Shown: positions 1-5,909 of the stretch, in pieces
Numbering within the stretch: position 1 is the first letter of the stretch
Layout of the letters: each line of letters starts with the position of its first letter
From: an uncultured Acidimicrobiales bacterium
GTDB lineage: Bacteria > Actinomycetota > Acidimicrobiia > Acidimicrobiales > Aldehydirespiratoraceae
Assembly: GCA_938091985.1 (NCBI GenBank)
Contig: CALKOE010000306.1
Coordinates: forward strand, 1 to 9,715
Direction: 5' to 3'
DNA length: 9,715 bases
The notes under the pieces: generated by a model
Told to the model about the DNA's origin: nothing
The model's input: the letters and a program-made list of their open reading frames with translations, nothing else
Databases searched by the model: none
Made by a program: the position numbers and the translations under genes

Positions 1-7
1 GGGTGGG

Positions 8-1240
8 TCACCCTTCGGCCGACCCGACAACGCCTTCGACGAACACGGACATTCCGAGAAGGCTGAGACCCTCGTCGGCGAAGTCGGGTGGGACCTCACC
101 GGCGGCGATGATCTCGTTGCCGTCCTGGTCGTTGATCGGACCAGTGAAGGGGTCGAAGGTGCCGGCGATGATCTCGCCGCTCTTCTCGTCGATCAGCGTC
201 TTCGTCTCGGCGGCCACGTCGTCGGCAAGGCTGCCGATCTGCACAAGGCCGGTGTCCATGCCTGGCCACTGGCCCCCGCCGGCGAAGGTGCCGTCGGAAA
301 CCGACTCGATGGCCGAGGCGTAGTACGGACCCCAGTTCCAGATGGCCGAGGCCAGGTAGGCGTTGGGGGCGAACTCGCTCATGTCGGAGTTGTAGGAGAT
401 CCAGCGGGCGCAGGCGGCCTCGGCGCGCTCGCCGGCGGCCGTGGAGTCCTGGTGCATCGCAATCACGTCGGCGCCATTGTCGAGAAGGCCCTGAGCGGTG
501 TCGCCCTCGACCGCAGGGTCGAACCAGGTGGACGTCCAGCTGACCGTGACCGTGGCATCGGGGTTGCTCTCCTGCACGCCGAGGGTGAAGGCGTTGATCC
601 CGCGGATCACCTCGGGAATCGGGAACGCCGCGACATAGCCGATGTTGCCCGACTCGCTCGCAGCGCCGGCGGCGATGCCGGTGAGGTAGCGAGCCTGGTA
701 GATGCGCCCGAAGTAGTTGGCGAAGTTGGTGTCGTTGGCCTTGAAGCCGGTGGCGTGGAAGAACGCAACGTCGGGGAACTCGCCGGAGAGAGTTTCCATG
801 GCATCCATGTAGCCGAACGAGGTGGCGAAGATCGCGTTGGCGCCGTCGGCGATGAAGTCGCGGACTGCCTGCTCGAACTCCGGGCTGCCTTCAGCAATGT
901 TGTTGATCGTCAACGTCTTGGCGCCCGTGGCGGCCTCGGCTTGCAGACGACCTTGGTCGTGGGCCCAGGTCCAGCCGGCGTCGCCAGGCTCGCCGATGTA
1001 GATGAACGCTGCGGTGACGTCGGAAGCGTCGCCGCCAGTGGTGTCGCCGCCGACGCTGACCGGAGCAGCCACCGTGCCGGTGCGTTCGCAGTCGTCGCTG
1101 CCGGAGCCCTCACCGTCGTCGGGAGTGGTGTCGTCGACACCCTCGGGTGAGGTGTCGGTCGAATCATCGTCGCCGCACGCGGCGGCGATGAGTGTGAAGC
1201 CGAGCAGGACGGCAAGGACGAGCAGTAGTCGTCGTTTCAT
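8..1240 (-). CDS. BMP-family ABC transporter substrate-binding lipoprotein
   Basis: Extracytoplasmic solute receptor of the basic membrane protein (Med/PnrA-like) family, which delivers nucleosides or related small molecules to an ABC permease. The 410-aa product starts with a lipoprotein signal: KRR at 2-4, a hydrophobic stretch 5-21, and a lipobox ending AAAC with Cys22 as the lipidated residue. An acidic Ser/Thr/Asp linker follows to about residue 58. The mature domain begins near residue 75, and GDAGWTWAHDQGR at 86-98 is the typical first ligand-loop motif of the family. Start is ATG with a GGAGGGG Shine-Dalgarno sequence just upstream (minus strand, about 1248-1255). No permease or ATPase gene is in the window; being downstream, they would lie past the left edge. 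Family assignment is secure; the ligand is unknown. Confidence 0.9.
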   Translation of the reverse strand: MKRRLLLVLAVLLGFTLIAAACGDDDSTDTSPEGVDDTTPDDGEGSGSDDCERTGTVAAPVSVGGDTTGGDASDVTAAFIYIGEPGDAGWTWAHDQGRLQAEAATGAKTLTINNIAEGSPEFEQAVRDFIADGANAIFATSFGYMDAMETLSGEFPDVAFFHATGFKANDTNFANYFGRIYQARYLTGIAAGAASESGNIGYVAAFPIPEVIRGINAFTLGVQESNPDATVTVSWTSTWFDPAVEGDTAQGLLDNGADVIAMHQDSTAAGERAEAACARWISYNSDMSEFAPNAYLASAIWNWGPYYASAIESVSDGTFAGGGQWPGMDTGLVQIGSLADDVAAETKTLIDEKSGEIIAGTFDPFTGPINDQDGNEIIAAGEVPPDFADEGLSLLGMSVFVEGVVGSAEG

Positions 1241-1273
1241 GGGTGGTTCCCCTCCAAGGTGAATTCGTCCGGC

Positions 1274-1301
1274 AACTTACGTGATACACCTGGCGTGTCA
1301 A
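1274..1301 (-). promoter_or_regulatory. Candidate sigma-70-type promoter for the BMP lipoprotein gene
   Basis: On the minus strand a perfect TTGACA (1301-1296) is followed, 16 bases on, by TAAGTT (1279-1274), a weak -10 box. The predicted start of transcription is about 20-25 bases before the ribosome binding site, a normal leader length. The -35 box is strong and the -10 box is poor, so the promoter could need an activator. This is prediction from sequence only. Confidence 0.4.
1282..1300. promoter_or_regulatory. 19-bp imperfect palindrome, candidate operator
   Basis: TGATACACC-T-GGCGTGTCA: the two 9-base arms match at 7 of 9 positions when one is reverse-complemented, around a single central T. 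The site covers five of six bases of the TTGACA box and most of the spacer of the BMP promoter, where a bound repressor would block polymerase. It lies between the divergent BMP lipoprotein and yqeC genes, so it could serve both. The size and symmetry suit a dimeric helix-turn-helix regulator, but no regulator gene is in the window and the family cannot be named. Confidence 0.4.
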
Positions 1302-1336
1302 CCTGTCGGGCCGAAAATTTCACACCACGGAAACGC

Positions 1337-2065
1337 ATGACTGAGACCCTTTCGATCGATCGGCTCGGCGAGGCGCTCGAGTGTTCACCGGGGGAGGTCG
1401 TGTCGCTGGTCGGCGGCGGGGGGAAGACAACCGCGCTGTTCGCTCTCGGTCGCCAACTGGATGGTCGAGTGATCCTGTCCACCACGACGAAGATGGGAAG
1501 CGATCGCACAGGAGGTATGACGCCTGCGGTCGGCCCGACCATGCCCGAACTCGTCGCCGCGCTGGAACGCGACCGCGTCGTGCTGACATGGAAGGGGATC
1601 GACGATCATCGAGCTCTCGGCTTCTCCGCAGAGGAATGTGGGGCCTTCAGTGAGGTCGCTGACTTCGTGGTTCTGGAAGCCGACGGTTCGCGTCGTAAGC
1701 CGTTCAAGGCGCCGGCCGCCCACGAGCCGGTGGTTCCGCGGGCCACCACGCTGCTCGTCGCGTGCGTCGGCGCTGCAGCGTTCGGCGCGCCGATCCGGCA
1801 GGCATGCCACCGTCCGGAGCTTGTCGCCCAGCTCGCCGGCTGCGCAGCGGACGACCAGCTGACACCGCGGCGGCTCGCGCAGGTGCTCGTGAGCGACAAC
1901 GGTTCGCGCAAGCACTGCCCGCCGGCGGCTCGATTCGTCGTTCTGCTGAACCAGGTCAGCGAGGTACACGAGGAGTTCGTCGCCGAACTGTCGCTCGCCT
2001 TGGGAGAGGACGTGCCCGTGGTCGCCGTCGCCGCGTTCGTGCCGGAGGACTCCCCGGAGGCCTGA
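1337..2065 (+). CDS. yqeC: Selenium-dependent hydroxylase accessory protein YqeC
   Basis: Putative P-loop nucleotide-binding protein of the YqeC family, found with selenium-dependent molybdenum hydroxylases (xanthine dehydrogenase type) and thought to act in maturing their cofactor. Counting from ATG 1337 (242 aa; the E. coli protein is of similar size), the P-loop-like VSLVGGGGKTT is at 22-32, STTTKM at 48-53, and the family signature LEADGSRRKPFKAP at 113-126 followed by HEPVVP at 129-134. An in-frame GTG at 1259 would add 26 residues, but that stretch has no family motif and covers the neighbour's promoter and palindrome, so ATG 1337 is preferred. The ribosome site there is weak (GGAAA, 3 bases away). 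It is divergent from the BMP lipoprotein gene and converges on the amidohydrolase gene with a 5-base gap. No hydroxylase subunit is in view. Confidence 0.85.
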   Translation: MTETLSIDRLGEALECSPGEVVSLVGGGGKTTALFALGRQLDGRVILSTTTKMGSDRTGGMTPAVGPTMPELVAALERDRVVLTWKGIDDHRALGFSAEECGAFSEVADFVVLEADGSRRKPFKAPAAHEPVVPRATTLLVACVGAAAFGAPIRQACHRPELVAQLAGCAADDQLTPRRLAQVLVSDNGSRKHCPPAARFVVLLNQVSEVHEEFVAELSLALGEDVPVVAVAAFVPEDSPEA

Positions 2066-2070
2066 CGGGT

Positions 2071-2898
2071 TCAGCCGCGGGGCGGCTGCCGGTCGCGGAA
2101 GAAGAACTCCTCGGCGTTGGTCCGTAGGAAGCGCTCGAGCACTCCGTCGCGAAGGTCGAGTTGTTCGGCCTCGCTGATCACTCGCTTCATCGGCAGCACA
2201 GGGTGATCGCTGGCGAACATCACCTTGTTCTTTCCTCGCGTGTTCATGAAGTGCACGAACTCGTCGGGGAAGTGCCGGGGTGAGTAGGCCGACGTCATGA
2301 TCGAGAGGTTGGCGTACTTGATCATCAGTCGCATCGCGGTGCCCCACCAGGGGTCGGCACCATGGGCCATGCAGATGCGTAGCTCGGGGAAGCGATAACA
2401 GACGCGGTCGAGATGGATCGGGTCCTGGCATTCGCCGGGCACCGGGGGACCGGGCAAGCCGGTGTTGATCGAGAGCGGCATGTCCATCTCGACGCACTTC
2501 GCGTAGAGCGGGTAGTAGAGGGCATCGCTCGGCGGGATGTCGATATCGAACGGGACCACGCGGGCCATCGCCACGGGGTACTCGGCGGCCAGGTCTTCGA
2601 GGCGCCACAGTTCTCGCATCAGCTTCTGGGGGCGTACATAGGCGGCAAGGGCGAATCGGTCCGGGCGCTCGGTGACGAACTCGAGGACCCGTGGTTCGGG
2701 ATTCCGCACACTCGTGGAGATGACGGCCTTCTCAACGCCGGCTTCGTCCATCTGGGCGATGGTCTCGTCGATCGTCAACGACGTGAAGAAGTCGTCGCCG
2801 CCCTTGAAGTAGTCCTCCTTCACCCGTTGGAGGTACTCGGCTGGGATGCCGTCGCCCATGTTGACGTTGACCCAGAGGTCGATAGCCCGATGGTTCAT
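2071..2898 (-). CDS. Amidohydrolase-2 family protein with altered metal site
   Basis: TIM-barrel protein of the amidohydrolase_2 (ACMSD-like) family, 275 aa, the usual length for short members. Family features include the TLTIDET-style segment with MDEAGVEKAVIS at 50-61, FPELRICMAHGADPWWG at 170-186 (His179 at the position of the family's catalytic His) and MFASDHPV at 227-234 with the conserved Asp231. The beta-1 HxH zinc motif is absent: the strand reads IDLWVNVN (6-13), placing Trp9 and Asn11 where the His pair should be. The mid-barrel His is also replaced, by Asn145 in SINTG. A zinc-dependent reaction is therefore doubtful. It follows the hydratase gene by 9 bases on the same strand, so the two are probably cotranscribed. 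Decarboxylase, hydrolase or non-catalytic roles are all possible. Confidence 0.75.
   Translation of the reverse strand: MNHRAIDLWVNVNMGDGIPAEYLQRVKEDYFKGGDDFFTSLTIDETIAQMDEAGVEKAVISTSVRNPEPRVLEFVTERPDRFALAAYVRPQKLMRELWRLEDLAAEYPVAMARVVPFDIDIPPSDALYYPLYAKCVEMDMPLSINTGLPGPPVPGECQDPIHLDRVCYRFPELRICMAHGADPWWGTAMRLMIKYANLSIMTSAYSPRHFPDEFVHFMNTRGKNKVMFASDHPVLPMKRVISEAEQLDLRDGVLERFLRTNAEEFFFRDRQPPRG
2072..2088. terminator. Short GC-rich hairpin at a convergent gene junction
   Basis: CAGCCGC-GGG-GCGGCTG can form a perfect 7-bp stem with a 3-base loop. It begins 6 bases after the yqeC stop and overlaps the last codons and stop of the opposing amidohydrolase gene. No T-run follows on either side, so it is not a classic intrinsic terminator, but it could slow polymerase or protect 3' ends of both transcripts. 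In DNA this rich in G and C, such a stem could also arise by chance. Confidence 0.25.
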
Positions 2899-2907
2899 GG
2901 CCCGAGT

Positions 2908-3882
2908 TCAGGGCGCGATGGCGATGAGTGTCCAATCGAGGACGTGGGCGTCGCCGTCGGCGCGGTGCGCGGTGCCTTCGGTCCGCACGGCGAACGCGCG
3001 ACCCGAGCCGGCGGGAGCGACGTCGAGCAGCGTGTGTTGGAACGAAAGCAGATCGCCCTCGAAGGCCGGACCCGTGTGGTCGCAGCCGTGCCACCCGACC
3101 ACTGTGGCCATGCCCGGCAGCACGCGTGAGAGCGAGGCTTGCGCCAAGCCGACCACGTGGCCGCCGTAGACCAGCCGCTGCGGGTAGGGCGACTTCTCGG
3201 CGTCGCGATGGATCATGGCGAGGTTGTGGGTGAGACGCACCATTCCGGTGGCGCCGTCGATGACGTCGCGCATCGGGTCGGCGATCGTGTCGCCGGGGGC
3301 CCAGGTCGTGGGGGAGCCGAGGGCGCCGAGGTTCCAGTGGGCCGGGACGAGTGCGGCGTAGGCGTGGAGATCGAGTTCACCGCCGCTCCCGAGATCGTCG
3401 GCATGGCCCGGGGCCGCTGCATGATCGGCCTGGGGGAGCATCGGACACCGCTGGTAGTCGACCGCGGGTTCCCCGTCGGCAGTGGTGACGATGTCGACGA
3501 GCACCTTGCCGCGCCGATCGCGGCCCTCCTTGTGAGAGCCGTCGGACAGGGCGGCGACGGTGACGACTGTCCCGACGGATTGACCGATGGCGACCGGACT
3601 CACCAGGCGGACGTCTCGGTAGAAGAGGTTGGCGATGGCCCGCCGGCTGATCGTGGTGCTCTGCCCGATCGACAGCTGCATGACAAGACCGGGGCTGGCC
3701 AGTCGGCCGGGCGACCCCGTGACCGCTTCGTAGACCGCAGCGTCGAGCGCCATCGGAAGACGTTCGCCGACCCACGACTGGTAGAGCGCCGCCATGCCGT
3801 CGTCGATCGTGATCGAGGGTTGCCGCGGCAACTCGTCGCCCACACTGAGCTGGTCGTAGAAGGGTCCATCGAGCGGAATCAC
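2908..3882 (-). CDS. Double hot-dog MaoC/FAS1-like acyl-CoA hydratase or dehydratase
   Basis: Probable hydro-lyase acting on acyl-CoA thioesters, 324 aa, with two hot-dog domains. The N-terminal domain (about 5-150) includes SWVGERLPMALD at 36-47, PGLVMQLSIGQST at 64-76 and NLFYRDVRLVSPV at 85-97. The C-terminal domain (about 168-324) carries the catalytic-type motif THNLAMIHRD at 218-227, with Asn220 and His225 spaced five residues apart. This resembles the FNxHRIH motif of mesaconyl-CoA-type and FAS1-like hydratases rather than the DxNPxH of ordinary MaoC proteins. RLVYGGHVVGLAQAS (236-250) is the following helix. The open frame runs on to 4434, but that part is antisense to the lipoprotein gene. 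GTG 3882 is chosen because homology begins there and a TACACT box lies 7 bases upstream, consistent with a leaderless message. The substrate is unknown. Confidence 0.8.
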   Translation of the reverse strand: MIPLDGPFYDQLSVGDELPRQPSITIDDGMAALYQSWVGERLPMALDAAVYEAVTGSPGRLASPGLVMQLSIGQSTTISRRAIANLFYRDVRLVSPVAIGQSVGTVVTVAALSDGSHKEGRDRRGKVLVDIVTTADGEPAVDYQRCPMLPQADHAAAPGHADDLGSGGELDLHAYAALVPAHWNLGALGSPTTWAPGDTIADPMRDVIDGATGMVRLTHNLAMIHRDAEKSPYPQRLVYGGHVVGLAQASLSRVLPGMATVVGWHGCDHTGPAFEGDLLSFQHTLLDVAPAGSGRAFAVRTEGTAHRADGDAHVLDWTLIAIAP

Positions 3883-3889
3883 GGGGCTG

Positions 3890-3895
3890 AGTGTA
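3890..3895 (-). promoter_or_regulatory. TACACT -10 box, possible leaderless promoter for the hydratase
   Basis: On the minus strand TACACT fits the actinobacterial TANNNT -10 consensus and ends exactly 7 bases before the GTG start at 3882. That distance would put the first transcribed base at or next to the start codon. No Shine-Dalgarno sequence precedes this GTG, as expected for a leaderless mRNA. A -35 box is poor (TCGACG, 19 bases upstream). Prediction only. Confidence 0.35.
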
Positions 3896-3956
3896 GAAGC
3901 GATGATTGGCGCCACGTCGAGGATCTCGGCTTGGATGGACGACAGCAGCTCGTCCT

Positions 3957-3963
3957 GAGGGGG
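3957..3963 (+). promoter_or_regulatory. Strong ribosome binding site of the Thr-rich lipoprotein gene
   Basis: GAGGGGG lies 6 bases before ATG 3970. It decides the start: the frame is open far upstream to 3139, but all of that is antisense to the hydratase gene, and a lipoprotein signal begins exactly at this ATG. Confidence 0.7.
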
Positions 3964-3969
3964 ACAGAC

Positions 3970-5127
3970 ATGCACCGAAACGTTTTTTCTGCCGTCGTGA
4001 TCACAATCGCGATGCTGGCTGCCGCGTGCGGCGACGACAGCGAGTCGTCGTCCACTGACGACAGCACGACCACCACAGCCGCGGAGTCGACGACGACCGC
4101 CGAGCCGGCGCCGACGACGACCGCGGCAACAACCACCACAGCTGCACCGACGCCCGTCGGTGTCGAGATGGTGTCGTATCCGTTCTGGGAGAACGACGTC
4201 GCCGTCGAGGCGACCGAGGCGCTCGACGATCTGGCCGCCGCCTACGCGGCTGGTCTCGACTCGGGTCAGGAGCCGGAGATGGAGCGATTCCTCTTCGGTG
4301 ACCTCGCCGTCGGGGTATTCGACGAGGTGTTCGAGGGCACGATACCGGAGCGGCGTCAGGAATTGATGTGGATGATGTGGGTGTCGGGCTATTTCGGCGG
4401 CCGTTGGTTGCGCGGCGAGATCGCCGATGCGCAACCCGAGGCACCGTTGGTCGGCTTCTCGCAGACGCCCACCGAGGACTCGTTCAGCGGCACCATGGGC
4501 CGGGCCGCAGCTCGGCTCGCTGCGCTTGAAGGGGATGACACCGAGGTTCTCGCCGCCGCCCGTGCGGCCTTGTTCGATCGTCCTTCGGAGGAGGAAGGCG
4601 GCGACCCGATCCGGGGTCTGGCTGACAACTTCGGATACAACCGCGGCTACCTCGAAGAGATCCTCGCGACACCGCCTGAGGGCGTCGAGGCATCGCCCCA
4701 GTTTCAGGTGAACTGCGGCGGCCTGTTCGATTGCGTCTACACGACCCCCAAGCTCGCAGTGCTCGAAGAACTCGGCGGGTTCCAGGCGTTGATCAACAGC
4801 GAGGAACCGCCCGATGCTGAGCTCGTGGCCGAGCTTCTGCCCGTCCAGGAGGCTGCGATTCCGCGAGGAGTGAGCGTGTGGAGCGGCGGTCTCTCCGTGC
4901 AGGGGTTCTCGCAGGAGAGCTACGACCAGCTGCTCGATGTGAGCTCGTCGTTCCTCGAGACGGTGCAGGCCGCAGCCCTCATCAACTCCCGAGCTGTCGC
5001 CGACGAGGATGTCGCTGCAGCGCAGACCGGGCTCGTTGCCGAGGCCGTGATGATCGTCTGGCTCGAGGCCTACCGGGCCGGTCTCACATTCGGCGACGGT
5101 GTCATCGAGCTGCCGGCCTTCTCCTAA
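3970..5127 (+). CDS. Thr-rich lipoprotein of unknown function
   Basis: I do not recognise a known family. The 385-aa product has a short positive N-terminus, a hydrophobic stretch from residue 5, and a lipobox LAAAC with Cys20 as the likely lipidated residue, so it should be anchored on the outer face of the membrane. Residues 22-62 form a Thr/Ser/Ala/Pro-rich linker, probably extended and perhaps glycosylated. The folded part (about 65-385) looks mainly helical and rich in aromatic and acidic residues (ELMWMMWVSGYFGGRW, 131-146; LGLSG-type loops are absent). Its only two cysteines, Cys249 and Cys255 in NCGGLFDC, could form a disulfide. AYAAGLDSG (91-99) and AYRAGLTFG (367-375) resemble each other, hinting at an internal repeat. 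The SDR gene starts 8 bases after its stop. The start is supported by the GAGGGGG site. Confidence 0.75.
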   Translation: MHRNVFSAVVITIAMLAAACGDDSESSSTDDSTTTTAAESTTTAEPAPTTTAATTTTAAPTPVGVEMVSYPFWENDVAVEATEALDDLAAAYAAGLDSGQEPEMERFLFGDLAVGVFDEVFEGTIPERRQELMWMMWVSGYFGGRWLRGEIADAQPEAPLVGFSQTPTEDSFSGTMGRAAARLAALEGDDTEVLAAARAALFDRPSEEEGGDPIRGLADNFGYNRGYLEEILATPPEGVEASPQFQVNCGGLFDCVYTTPKLAVLEELGGFQALINSEEPPDAELVAELLPVQEAAIPRGVSVWSGGLSVQGFSQESYDQLLDVSSSFLETVQAAALINSRAVADEDVAAAQTGLVAEAVMIVWLEAYRAGLTFGDGVIELPAFS

Positions 5128-5135
5128 CCGCCCAC

Positions 5136-5900
5136 GTGAGTGACTTGCGTGATCGCGTCATCCTGATCACCGGCGCGACGAAGGGCATCGGTCTCGGCTT
5201 GGCCCGTCATCTCGGCGGGCTCGGCGCTCGGGTGCTCATCACCGGCCGGAGAGACGAGCGCGTCGCGGCCGCTTCTGGCGAACTGGACGGCCTCGGCGTC
5301 GAGCACTTGGCCGTGGTGGCCGACGTGTCCGATCGCGAAGCGATGTTGGCCGTTGTTGCCGAGGCGGTCGAAAGATGGGGTCGCATCGACGGCCTCGTCG
5401 CCAATGCCCAGAGCTTCCGGCCCGTCACCCCGTTGGCCGACGTCTCCGCTGCCGACATGGACCTGCTCTTCGACACCGGTCCCAAGGGCACGCTGTGGTC
5501 GATGCAGGCGGTGGTGCCTCACATGACGTCGGCCGGCTGGGGGCGCATCGTCACGATGGGGACGTCGATGGGGCTTACCGGAGCGGCCGGCTACGGCCCC
5601 TACGCCGCGTCGAACGAGGCCATTCGATCCTTGACTCGGACCGCTGCCAACGAGTGGGGCCGCGATGGCATCACGGTCAACTGCGTGCTGCCTGCCTCCG
5701 CCGCGCACCGACTCGATCCCGAGTCCAGCCCGGAACGCAAGGCGGCCTTCGCCGCGATGTACGAGAACCACCCGATCGGTCGCGACGGCGATCCAGAGCT
5801 CGACATCGCGCCGCTGGTGGCGTTCCTGCTGTCGGATGGCAGTCGGTACGTCACCGGGCAGACCATCGGCGCCGACGGTGGCGGGATCATGCGCGCCTGA
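5136..5900 (+). CDS. SDR-family protein with degenerate catalytic tetrad
   Basis: Short-chain dehydrogenase/reductase fold, 254 aa, the classical length. The nucleotide-binding glycine motif TGATKGIG is intact at 12-19, Arg38-Arg39 after strand 2 favour NADP, and Asp63 and NAQ at 90-92 (usually NAG) are in place. Of the catalytic tetrad Asn-Ser-Tyr-Lys, only Tyr156 remains. Using the spacing of classical SDRs, Asn is Gly115, Ser is Thr143 (Ser144 is next to it) and Lys is Asn160 in YAASN. The C-terminal GADGGG (245-250) is normal. It may bind a dinucleotide without ordinary oxidoreductase activity, or use altered chemistry. GTG 5136 is chosen because it gives the usual short lead to strand 1; there is no clear ribosome site, so it may be coupled to the lipoprotein gene 8 bases upstream. 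Confidence 0.85.
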   Translation: MSDLRDRVILITGATKGIGLGLARHLGGLGARVLITGRRDERVAAASGELDGLGVEHLAVVADVSDREAMLAVVAEAVERWGRIDGLVANAQSFRPVTPLADVSAADMDLLFDTGPKGTLWSMQAVVPHMTSAGWGRIVTMGTSMGLTGAAGYGPYAASNEAIRSLTRTAANEWGRDGITVNCVLPASAAHRLDPESSPERKAAFAAMYENHPIGRDGDPELDIAPLVAFLLSDGSRYVTGQTIGADGGGIMRA

Positions 5901-5909
5901 ATCCTCGTG

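Noticed and set aside
452..1150. 232-aa plus-strand open frame
   Set aside because: Lies wholly antisense to the BMP lipoprotein gene with no motif.
1259..1336. Earlier GTG start for yqeC
   Set aside because: The added 26 residues have no YqeC motif and would run through the palindrome and promoter of the divergent gene.
1385..2608. 407-aa minus-strand open frame
   Set aside because: Arg/Pro-rich shadow frame crossing yqeC and the amidohydrolase gene, both of which have clear family motifs.
2413..3129. 238-aa plus-strand open frame
   Set aside because: Antisense to the amidohydrolase and hydratase genes; no recognisable domain, typical of GC-rich shadow frames.
3907..3914. TGGCGCCA palindrome in the hydratase/lipoprotein intergenic region
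   Set aside because: Only 8 bases and very likely by chance in DNA of this base composition.
3139..3969. Long upstream extension of the Thr-rich lipoprotein frame (open from 3139)
   Set aside because: It is antisense to the hydratase gene, has no family motif, and a strong ribosome site plus a lipoprotein signal mark the start at 3970.
4069..4142. Repeated ACCACCACAGC (4069-4079 and 4132-4142) as a possible DNA repeat element
   Set aside because: Both copies lie in the Thr-rich linker, where repeated Thr codons explain them.
3883..4434. N-terminal extension of the hydratase frame to 4434
   Set aside because: It is antisense to the lipoprotein gene and reads as low-complexity Arg/Gly-rich sequence; homology to hot-dog proteins begins at 3882.
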